NCBI GenBank assembly: GCA_035516795.1 | Contig: DATIZX010000020.1 | Location: forward strand, 1-10,621 | Length of the DNA: 10,621 nucleotides | Origin: DATJBF01 sp035516795 | GTDB lineage: Bacteria > Verrucomicrobiota > Verrucomicrobiia > Palsa-1439 | Reading direction: 5' to 3' | Part shown: positions 1 through 6,700 of the stretch, piece by piece | Numbering within the stretch: position 1 is the first letter of the stretch | Layout of the letters: each line of letters starts with the position of its first letter | Notes under the pieces: model-generated | The model's database searches: none | Seen by the model: only the letters and a program-made list of their open reading frames with translations | Told to the model about the DNA's origin: nothing | Made by a program: the position numbers and the translations under genes

Positions 1-1
1 T

Positions 2-697
2 CTCGAAATCGCCGAAGCGTTGTTGGCCGCGTGTTTGCATGCGGATCACAAACCCGGCAAGATTCAGTTCACCAAATATCTGTACCTGCTGGATTACTGT
101 CACTGGCATTTTACCGGTAGCAAGGCGACATCGTTAGCGTGGAAGTTTTATCATTTCGGCCCGTGGTGCGAAGAAGCGGAAACGTGCCTGGCGACATTGT
201 CCAACCGATATGCGTTCGGTTGGCGCGAGGAAGAAGCGGTCATTCTGCGGTCGGTGGAAGTCGCCACGCCGCCGGTCGGACTGACGACGAAGTCGTTGAT
301 TGAGAAGATCGTGGCACAATTCAAGGATCGCGATTTCAATGTGCTGCTGGACGTGACCTATTCGCAGACCGAGCCGATGGTGAAAGCGCAACGGGGCGAT
401 CTTTTGGATTTCTCAACTGTGCCCGTGACGAGGACGATGCCGGAGTTCTTCCCCGAACCGGTGCCCACGTCGGCAACCTATCAAGTGCATCCCGAACGAT
501 TGCAGAAGATGGAGGCGTTTCGTGCGCGGGCCGAGACGTTGAAGGAAAAGGCCAAGCAGCGGATGCAGTTCCGGGAATCGGAGGATTATCAGCAAGCTCT
601 TAGCATGGTGGCGGAGGAGTTGGGCACCTATGGCAAGCTGCCGGAAATAAAGGGGGAGATCACGTTGGAGGCCGCAAACGGGCTCGGCGCGGAATGA
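2..697 (+). CDS. Panacea/SocA-like (DUF4065-type) domain protein, 5' end outside window
   Basis: The frame is open from the first bases of the window and encodes 231 visible residues. The TTG at 20 is only an internal possibility, because the in-frame residues before it (LEIAEAL) fit the start of the same domain; the true start is probably upstream. The N-terminal 70 residues resemble the Panacea/SocA-type antitoxin domain: a helix, then KIQFTKYLYLLDY, a TG turn, and WKFYHFGPWCEEA, matching the family pattern K-x-LQKLLYLxDY...TG...YGPxxEE. The C-terminal half (after about residue 150) is charged and probably helical, with no domain I recognise. No signal peptide or membrane segment is visible, so it is likely cytoplasmic. 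In established systems this domain neutralises diverse toxins encoded next to it. Here the next frame starts three bases after the TGA (695-697), as in a coupled two-gene operon. Family assignment is by pattern only and is moderately sure; an antitoxin role is inference. Confidence 0.6.
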   Translation, partial: LEIAEALLAACLHADHKPGKIQFTKYLYLLDYCHWHFTGSKATSLAWKFYHFGPWCEEAETCLATLSNRYAFGWREEEAVILRSVEVATPPVGLTTKSLIEKIVAQFKDRDFNVLLDVTYSQTEPMVKAQRGDLLDFSTVPVTRTMPEFFPEPVPTSATYQVHPERLQKMEAFRARAETLKEKAKQRMQFRESEDYQQALSMVAEELGTYGKLPEIKGEITLEAANGLGAE

Positions 698-700
698 TGA

Positions 701-1358
701 ATGCCCGGCCTGAGTGACGTTTATCGCGAACTCACGCCTGCCGAACGCGGACGGCATGTCCCCGTCAGATCTTTTGGATTCCCGCCTACATCAGCATGTC
801 CGACTATTACGTGGTGCGAGTCGGATATTGGGACCGTCAAAAGCCGATCAGCACGGCCAGTTTTCGCATTGAGAAGAAGAGCTTGGCCACACTTCATCAA
901 GGTAACGACCTTTACGATCACATGCCAATACCGGAATTGAAATTGCGATCTGATGAGGAATTGATTGTGAAGAAAGTGAAGCGGCGGCCGGCAGTGCTGG
1001 TGCTGAGGGAAGGCTTGAATCCCCGTCGCGTCGCAACGCATGCCACGGGAGTCGGCCACAAACCCAACCCCGACACGCATGTGTTTGCACCCATTGTGTC
1101 CTTGCGCAAAGAGGAGAACCTCGGTGGTGACTACCCACCCTATTCATCGAAAAGGTCATCAACGGGAGCTTGCCGGAATTCATCCATCTGCCGGCGGAAG
1201 GCACCGTCATTCGGAATGAGTCGATGGCACTTCTTACCCACTTACAGTCGCACGCTGCGGCGGTCGTGGAAGAGACAAGGTTGCGTCTCCAACCTCTCTA
1301 TTTCGGCACAGCTTTGGAAAACTTTTGGCAAGACCTCGAAGGGCAAATCCTGTCTTAG
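701..1358 (+). pseudogene. Frameshifted partner gene of the Panacea-like protein, possible toxin, about 219 aa when repaired
   Basis: Translation starts well at ATG 701 (MPGLSDVYRELTPAERGRHVP), but the sensible reading moves to the next frame near 760-765 (RQIFWIPAYISMSDYYVVRVGYWD). It moves again near 1134-1141 (GGDYPP, then LFIEKVINGSLPEFIHLP), ending at TAG 1356-1358. Both changes equal loss of one base and both lie in C runs: CCCC at 760-763 and CCC at 1138-1140. Adding one C at each gives an uninterrupted protein of about 219 residues. The segment KRRPAVLVLREG (from about 978) loosely recalls the RRPVVVLS strand of MazF/PemK-type RNases, but I do not claim that family. The start sits three bases after the upstream stop with no Shine-Dalgarno sequence, which suggests translational coupling. 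It is either a decayed gene or an intact gene with two homopolymer sequencing errors; the two cannot be told apart here. Confidence 0.6.
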
Positions 1359-1396
1359 GGCAGGTGCCGGTTTGGGGACCAGACAAAGCAAAAGAG

Positions 1397-1413
1397 GCCC
1401 GCGCCTGTCGGGC
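1397..1413 (+). terminator. Possible weak terminator hairpin after the 701-1358 gene
   Basis: GCCCG (1397-1401) pairs with CGGGC (1409-1413) around a 7-nt loop, 39 nt after the stop at 1358. Only a broken T-rich stretch follows (aactttcctcgttt), so intrinsic termination would be inefficient. It may just be a chance hairpin. Confidence 0.25.
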
Positions 1414-1471
1414 ACAACTTTCCTCGTTTCGGCTTGTGTTTTCCGTAAGTTAGGCTATGGCAGCGTCTTAG

Positions 1472-1756
1472 GTGCTGCAGAACGTGATTCAGGCGTTTGC
1501 GGCAACCTCTCAGGAATCCGCGGGAGTCTCTCAGGATTCCGTGGGAACGTCATCGGACTTCGCGGGAGGCGCTGCGGACTTTGCGGGAATGGGTTCGGCG
1601 TTCGCGGGAACGACCGCGGACTTTGCGGGAATCACTGCGGAGTTTGCGGGAGGCGCTGCGGACTTCGCGGAAATGACGGCGGAAACCGCGGGAGGCGCGC
1701 AGGAATTTGCGGGAACGACTGCGGAGACTGCGGGAGTGGCGAAAAGTTATGGATAG
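1472..1756 (+). CDS. Small heptapeptide-repeat protein, tentative
   Basis: The frame begins with GTG directly after an in-frame TAG (1469-1471) and encodes 94 residues, ending at TAG 1754-1756. A GTG at 1484 is an alternative start; neither has a clear ribosome binding site. After a short head (MLQNVIQAFAA) the protein consists of eleven 7-residue units of the form x-[S/T/A/G]-[A/Q/S]-[D/E]-[F/S/T]-A-G, then VAKSYG. It has no signal peptide. Support for real coding: the fourth codon is GAA, GAT, GAC or GAG in ten of eleven units, so all four third bases occur while the residue stays acidic. The fifth codon alternates TTT and TTC whenever it encodes Phe. Against: low complexity, no recognisable family, weak start signals, and a repeat array could be non-coding. 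A regular heptad with Phe and Gly could be a helical or stacked repeat; no function is proposed. Confidence 0.4.
   Translation: MLQNVIQAFAATSQESAGVSQDSVGTSSDFAGGAADFAGMGSAFAGTTADFAGITAEFAGGAADFAEMTAETAGGAQEFAGTTAETAGVAKSYG
1505..1735 (+). repeat. Tandem array of eleven 21-bp units (minisatellite)
   Basis: Eleven contiguous 21-bp units start at 1505 and repeat without spacers to 1735. A typical unit is ACGACCGCGGACTTTGCGGG plus A (1610-1630). GCG GGA at the unit end is almost invariant, while the first three codons vary. Because units are diverged rather than identical, the array is not a fresh slippage product. The period is a multiple of three, so copy-number change would keep the 1472-1756 frame open. 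Confidence 0.9.
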
Positions 1757-1768
1757 CGCTATCCATAA
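1747..1768. repeat. 22-bp perfect palindrome across the stop codon of the repeat frame
   Basis: The left arm TTATGGATAGC (1747-1757) is the exact reverse complement of the right arm GCTATCCATAA (1758-1768). The TAG stop (1754-1756) of the heptad frame lies inside the left arm. As RNA it would form a hairpin with a tiny loop; as DNA it could be a dimeric protein-binding site. There is no following T tract, so a classical intrinsic terminator is unlikely. Confidence 0.85.
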
Positions 1769-1774
1769 ACCGAA

Positions 1775-1794
1775 GGCCACGACGGAGCGTGGCC
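1775..1794. repeat. Hairpin with 7-bp GC-rich stem, REP-like, possible bidirectional terminator
   Basis: GGCCACG (1775-1781) pairs with CGTGGCC (1788-1794) around loop ACGGAG. It lies 6 bp after the palindrome at 1747-1768 and 97 bp beyond the end of the convergent nnr gene. That position suits a transcription barrier between convergent genes, or a copy of a short palindromic intergenic element. No strong T run follows on either strand. Confidence 0.45.
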
Positions 1795-1891
1795 CTCCAC
1801 ATTCACGCGGGAATCAGGACCCACAATTCAGAATCCAGAAACGTGCCGATCCGTGTGATTCGCGGGTGCAATGCTCGCTCCCACGACGCTC
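1795..1891. other. Short non-coding gap between the hairpins and the nnr stop
   Basis: No convincing gene is seen here. Positions 1842-1868 hold three roughly 9-bp imperfect units (CGTGCCGAT, CCGTGTGAT, TCGCGGGTG), reminiscent of short intergenic repeats with the theme ATCCGTG. The resemblance is weak. Confidence 0.3.
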
Positions 1892-3388
1892 TCATAGCGC
1901 GGCGAAGGCCGGTCCGAGGTGTTCGATCAAATCGGTCGGCAAGACGGCTTGCTGGCCGGTCTTCTCGGCGGCAAGATCGCCGGCCAGCCCGTGCACGAAC
2001 ACGCCGGCGCGTGCGGCGTCGAGCGGCGTCAACCCTTGCGCGAGAAGCGCGCCGATGATCCCGGTCAGGGCGTCGCCCATCCCCCCTTTGGCCATACCGG
2101 GATTGCCGGTCGAGTTGATCCACAGTTTGCCCGATTTGTCGGTGATGACGGTGCCGGCGCCTTTGAGCACGAGAGTGACGCCATACTCCTGCGCGAAATT
2201 GCGGGCGACTTCCCATCGTTGTGCCTGTACGTCCTTCGCGGTTTTCCTGATGAGACGCGCCATCTCGCCAGGATGCGGCGTGAGTACCAGCGGCCGCTGC
2301 AACCTCTTCAATGCCGTGGTTGCCTGCGCCACCGTGTTGAGCGCGTCGGCGTCCACCGCCATCGGCACCGTGCAACTGCTCACAATCTTCCAGACCATTT
2401 TCTGGGTTTCAGGTTGCTGGCCCATGCCCGGCCCAATCGCCACCGCGTCGAATCCACCCGTCTCGGGGATTCCGTCGAATGGACGCGGCATGACTTCGGG
2501 CGGACACTTCCCGGCAATGATGGCATAAATGTTTCGTGGCACAGCCAAAGTCACCAGCCCGGCACCAGCGCGGACGGCGGCGTAAGCGGTCAGGACCGGT
2601 GCACCGGTATAACCTTCGGAACCGGCAATGACCAGCAGGTGGCCAAACTCACCCTTGTGGGCCGAGCGATTTCGCCGCGGCACCAGTGGCGCAACGTCTG
2701 ACGCGGTGAGCAATTCGACATCCGTCTGAATCTCGCTAACAAATTCTCTTGGAAAACCAATATCGGCCACTTCGATGCGACCCACGAAATCGGTCGCCGC
2801 GGGTTTCAACAAACCGATTTTGGGCAATCCCATCGTCACGGTGAGATCTGCCCGGACGCAAACGCCATGTGCTTCACCGGTATCGCTGTCCAAGCCAGAG
2901 GGAATATCCACTGCGAGCACCGGGCGATGCAGGCCGTTGATGACTTTGATCGCGGTTGCGTACGGCTCGCGGACTTCGCCCTTCAGCCCCGTGCCGAGCA
3001 GGCCGTCGACCACTACTGCCGGCTCGGTTTCGGCGACAATCTGCGGAAGCTGATCGAGCGTCGGCAATTCGAAAACGTGAATGCCGCTGACGAGTTTCTG
3101 GAAGTGCGCCAGCGGATCGCCCTGCAGTTCCTGTCGGCGGCAGAGCATGACCAGCGTCGGATGACAGCCGGCGCCTGCCAGATGCCGGGCGGCAACAATC
3201 GCGTCGCCGCCGTTGTTGCCTTTTCCCGCAAAGAGGATAACGGCGCGGGCATCGCGGCGTTTCAGGAATTCAACAGTGGAGCGCGCCACGGCCAACCCCG
3301 CTCGTTCCATGAGTTCTTCGCCCGGAGTTCCAGCGGCGATGGTTCGCTGGTCGAGTTGCCGGATCTGTTCGGTCGTAACCGCCTTCAT
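1892..3388 (-). CDS. nnr: Bifunctional NAD(P)H-hydrate epimerase / ADP-dependent NAD(P)H-hydrate dehydratase
   Basis: This cytoplasmic metabolite-repair enzyme (498 residues) restores NAD(P)H damaged by hydration. The N-terminal YjeF_N domain (about 1-215) epimerises R- and S-NAD(P)HX; the C-terminal ribokinase-like domain (about 225-498) dehydrates S-NADPHX using ADP. Epimerase motifs visible are GKGNNGGD (55-62), DGLLGTGLKG (128-137) and DIPSGLDSDTG (161-171). Dehydratase motifs are GSEGYTGAP (256-264), AIGPGMG (317-323), DADALN (346-351), LTPHPGEMARL (369-379), LKGAGTVI (408-415) and the signature GNPGMAKGGMGDALTG (428-443), with Asp439 the expected catalytic acid of the GMGD loop. Length matches the usual fused enzyme and both halves look intact. 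I chose ATG at 3388 (MKAVTTEQIRQLD) because family members start there; an ATG 20 codons upstream (3448) adds an unconserved stretch. No good Shine-Dalgarno site is seen at either. The gene is unrelated in function to its neighbours, diverges from the lyase locus and converges on the repeat region. Confidence 0.95.
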   Translation of the reverse strand: MKAVTTEQIRQLDQRTIAAGTPGEELMERAGLAVARSTVEFLKRRDARAVILFAGKGNNGGDAIVAARHLAGAGCHPTLVMLCRRQELQGDPLAHFQKLVSGIHVFELPTLDQLPQIVAETEPAVVVDGLLGTGLKGEVREPYATAIKVINGLHRPVLAVDIPSGLDSDTGEAHGVCVRADLTVTMGLPKIGLLKPAATDFVGRIEVADIGFPREFVSEIQTDVELLTASDVAPLVPRRNRSAHKGEFGHLLVIAGSEGYTGAPVLTAYAAVRAGAGLVTLAVPRNIYAIIAGKCPPEVMPRPFDGIPETGGFDAVAIGPGMGQQPETQKMVWKIVSSCTVPMAVDADALNTVAQATTALKRLQRPLVLTPHPGEMARLIRKTAKDVQAQRWEVARNFAQEYGVTLVLKGAGTVITDKSGKLWINSTGNPGMAKGGMGDALTGIIGALLAQGLTPLDAARAGVFVHGLAGDLAAEKTGQQAVLPTDLIEHLGPAFAAL

Positions 3389-3469
3389 CGGAATCAGTGT
3401 AATAAAGCCTCTGGCAAAAGCAACGACCAAGCCCTCGGAGGCACGCATGAGGCTTGTTGTTGCGAAATG

Positions 3470-3505
3470 TGCACATTATTCAACTGAATTTGCACGTTAT
3501 TCAAC
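3470..3505. promoter_or_regulatory. Pair of 15-bp direct repeats with 21-bp period, likely activator or repressor site
   Basis: TGCACATTATTCAAC (3470-3484) recurs as TGCACGTTATTCAAC (3491-3505), with 14 of 15 bases identical and starts 21 bp apart, i.e. two helical turns on one DNA face. The first copy overlaps a 12-bp palindrome AATGTGCACATT (3466-3477). Tandem half-sites with 21-bp periodicity are typical of AraC/XylS-family regulators (for example araI1-I2). The pair ends 20 bp before the -35 candidate of the lyase promoter. The regulator is not encoded in this window; control of nnr instead is possible but less likely. Confidence 0.6.
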
Positions 3506-3515
3506 CGGACCAAGG

Positions 3516-3534
3516 CTCCCGATGCTTGCGGGAG
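3516..3534. repeat. Inverted repeat overlapping the -35 candidate
   Basis: CTCCCG (3516-3521) and CGGGAG (3529-3534) form a 6-bp inverted repeat with a 7-bp spacer, covering the -35 candidate at 3526-3531. It could be an operator or a short hairpin. No gene ends nearby, so a terminator is not expected. Confidence 0.45.
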
Positions 3535-3554
3535 AGATGCTGATTAGCTATAAA
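3526..3554 (+). promoter_or_regulatory. Candidate sigma-70-type promoter of the pectate lyase locus
   Basis: TTGCGG (3526-3531) and TATAAA (3549-3554) are separated by 17 bp. The -10 matches the consensus at five of six positions and the -35 at three of six. A weak -35 fits an activator-dependent promoter, consistent with the direct repeats just upstream. The start of transcription would be near 3561, giving a leader of about 200 nt before ATG 3760. Confidence 0.45.
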
Positions 3555-3759
3555 GACTGCAGGGAAAAAAGGTTAGGTGAGAATCATCACGTTCGTGTTT
3601 TGGCGCAGATCTGGAAAAGAAGCTGCGGCTGGCGTAATCCGATCAACTGTGGCCGATTACTTTCATCTGCTGCGTACGACTTCCCTTCTTTCCGAGCACG
3701 TTGGAGCTTGCAGGCAACGTGAACAAAATGCGCGGACGCACGGCGCTAGCCGCCGCACG

Positions 3760-6700
3760 ATGCAATGGAAATACGCGACTCTCGTCGCCTTCGCTCTGAC
3801 GTGTTGCTGGCTGCAACTAACGCAAGCCACCGACTCTAACTACCCGAGTATAGATATTGACAAGAGATGTTGCGACTCAACCGCGCAACACTTTACGTCG
3901 TGGGTGCTGGGCAATGATCTAAGTGGCCCCCAAACAAACGCCACGCACACGTTTGCTATCACCAACTACCCGGGCACCAATATCACTTGCACGATCACCC
4001 AGACTTTCCCGACGAATGCGGATTCCACCATTCATCTCAAGTGCGATTGGGCGAACAAAAACGGACTGGGCAAGTACAATCTGGCAATGGATGGCGTATG
4101 GGTCGAAACGACTGTTCCGGTTGAGCAACCCAATACCAACGGAGCTATGAGTCTGTCCATCTCGGGTCTGACCACCGGGCCACACACCATCACCACCTAC
4201 CACAATCGCATTTGGACGAACCTCAGTTACGGCGCGATGAGCAAATGTCTCGTCAGCGCTGACGGTGTCCTGATGGCAACCGTCACGCCGTCCTTCGTCG
4301 CCACTAACGACAACGATTGTGCGTTCGCTTTCTTCACCGTCAACGCGATCGACGGTCAGCCTGTGGTAGTCAACTTCGATCCCGACCACAGCGGCCCGCT
4401 CGACAATGTCATCCTCACCGGCTTCGAGATCGACCGACCCACATCCCCCGGCTCGACCGCGGTCCTGCCCGTTCCCGCGGACGGCGACGAACACATTTTC
4501 GCCAATAATGACGATCCCATCCCCGGCTCCGCCGGAACCGGCTACACCACGCTCAGTTGGACGCCGTCGCAGTTTGCTGTCTCAAACGATGTGTATTTTG
4601 GAACGAACAGCGCTACTGTTGCATCGGCCACGCACGCCTCGCCTGAATTCAGAGGTAGCCTGACGACGAACGTTTGGAGCACAGCCACGAACCTCGACAG
4701 CGCCCTGACGTACTACTGGCGGGTTGATGAGGTAACGACTAGCGGGGTCTACACGGGTTTTGTCTGGCAGTTCCGCACACGTCATCTGGGCTTTCCGGGC
4801 GCAGAAGGTTACGGACGCTTTGCGCGCGGCGGGCGAGGCGGGCGTGTCATTGAAGTTACGAATCTCCTGGATTACCAGACGAACGAGGCGGTTATTGCGG
4901 GCAGCTATCGCGCGGCAATTGAAGCTACCGGACCGCGAACCGTCGTCTTTCGCGTCTCCGGGCTGATCAAACTCAAACGGCCTTGTACGATAAACGCTAC
5001 CAACGGTTTCATCACCATCGCCGGTCAGACCGCGCCGGGCGAAGGCATTTGTCTGAGCCAATATCCGGCCGGGATCACCAGTTGCTCCGATGTGAACATG
5101 CGCTTCATCCGCTGTCGGCTTGGCGATTATAATCAAGGTACTGACAAGGACGGGATCGGCCTCGGAAACTCCAACCACTCGATCATCGATCACTGCTCGA
5201 TTAGTTGGACGATGGACGAGGCCAGCAGTTCGCGCCAGAGTGGAGCCGTCGGCAGCGGGTCGGCAAATATCACCTTCCAGCACAACATCATTTCCGAAGC
5301 GCTGAACTATTCCTATCACTACGACGACGACCTCCGTCAACAGACCGGCTGCACCAACTGCTTTCAGCCCCACGCGTTTGCTGCCTCGATCAGTGGCGAG
5401 ATTGCCAGCTATCACCACAACCTCATCGCCCATTGCACTCAACGGAATTGGAGCATGGCCGGGGGCTTCGCCCAAGGTAACCGTTACGCGGGCTCGCTCG
5501 ATATTCGAAACAATGTTGTGTACAACTGGACTGACAAGACCACCGATGGCGGGGTGGCGCGGTGCAATTATGTCAAGAATTACTACAAGCCCTATCCGCC
5601 CAACCCCTACAAAGTCTGGTTGCTACGTTTGGATCCCATTGACACCAACAACGCTGTCGTCCCACAGTACTACGTGGATGGCAATGTGATGGAAGGTAAG
5701 AATTATGACACCAATAACTGGCAATTAGGTACCGCCATCTTCGTTGGAAATGGCAGTAACGCCGCCAACGCCGCCGAGTTGAATATAGTGCATACCAATG
5801 CGGAGATTTATCCTTCTTACGTTACAACCCAGACCGCTCGCGAAGCGTTTAAGAGCGTTCTCTCGGATGTCGGATGCAACTTACCGGTGGCGGACGTGAT
5901 CGATCAGCGCGTCATTCGCGAAGTCCGCGACGGCACCTGGCATTATATCGGCACCAATGGGCCGAACTATACGATTAACGGCGTGCCCCAACCGCAGAGT
6001 GCCGGCCCCAACTACCCCGGCTTCATCGACACCCAGACCGATGTCCATGACGTCGCGACCAACTCCCCGAATTATCCCTGGCCGCCGTACGATACGTACA
6101 ACGTCGAACCGGATACGGACCACGACGGCCTGCCCGATTGGTGGGAAGTGATCCATGGCACCAACCCCAATTCCCCGCCCAATGATTTCTCGGACAGCAA
6201 CGCGGATCCGGACGGCGACGGCTACACAGCGCTGGAGGATTATCTCAACTGGCTCGCCGCGCCGCATACGACTTGCGCGCAGGATTCTTACGTGGACGTT
6301 GACCTGAGCCAATACACCGTCGGATTCACCAACTCACCGGTCCACTCGGTGTTCAGTCCGACGAATGGCGGCGTTGTTCTTCTCGGTGATGGCAAGACGG
6401 CGCGCTTCACGCCGACCAGTGGCTTCAGCGGTCTGGGCAGCTTCAGTTTCGCCGTTGTCGACGCCGAGAGCAGCACGCTGACAAATACCGTGGGCGTGCG
6501 GGTGACGCCCACCCCACCCCCATTGACCGATTTTGAGCAATGGCAAATCGATTATTTCAGCTCGACCAACAATCCCGATGCCGACCCCAACTTCGACGCG
6601 GACGGCGATGGCCAGAACAACATGGCCGAGTTTCTCTCTGGCACCGACCCGACGAACAGCCTATCCGCGCTGCGGATTATTTCAGCGACGCGGCAAAGCA

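Larger units (their letters stand above)
3389..3759. other. Divergent intergenic region between nnr and the pectate lyase locus
   Basis: These 371 bp hold the control region of the lyase locus: the 21-bp-spaced direct repeats (3470-3505), an inverted repeat (3516-3534) and a promoter candidate (3526-3554), followed by about 200 nt of presumed leader. The leader contains an in-frame GTG at 3577 that would extend the lyase by 61 residues; I regard it as non-coding because the extension has no signal-peptide character. No small gene or recognisable riboswitch is seen. The nnr promoter presumably lies here too, but I could not define it. Confidence 0.6.

Noticed and set aside
760..765. Programmed -1 frameshifting in the partner gene
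   Set aside because: The CCCC run could allow a slip, but the second frame change lies at ACCC where re-pairing is poor. Two programmed shifts in one small gene would be exceptional; decay or sequencing error is simpler.
1505..1735. CRISPR array
   Set aside because: The 21-bp units are contiguous and diverged, with no unique spacers and no cas genes nearby.
1359..2058. Long open frame continuing from the frameshifted gene through the repeat array into the nnr region (frame from 796 to 2058)
   Set aside because: After about 1140 the translation becomes Arg/Gly/Cys-rich and antisense to nnr. The sensible protein leaves this frame at the second C run.
1707..3487. Several + strand open frames of 200-270 codons opposite nnr
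   Set aside because: They are antisense shadows of the well-supported nnr coding sequence; compositions are Arg/His-rich with no family motifs.
3577..3759. 61-residue N-terminal extension of the first lyase from GTG 3577, preceded by an AAAAAAGG stretch
   Set aside because: A normal signal peptide begins at ATG 3760 and would be internal with the extension. The extension has no secretion character. Not fully excluded, because the upstream GTG has the better ribosome-site context.
3760..3830. Lipoprotein signal in the first lyase (cysteines at residues 15-16)
   Set aside because: The residues before the cysteines (ALT) do not fit the lipobox pattern, and a standard cleavage site follows at about residue 23.
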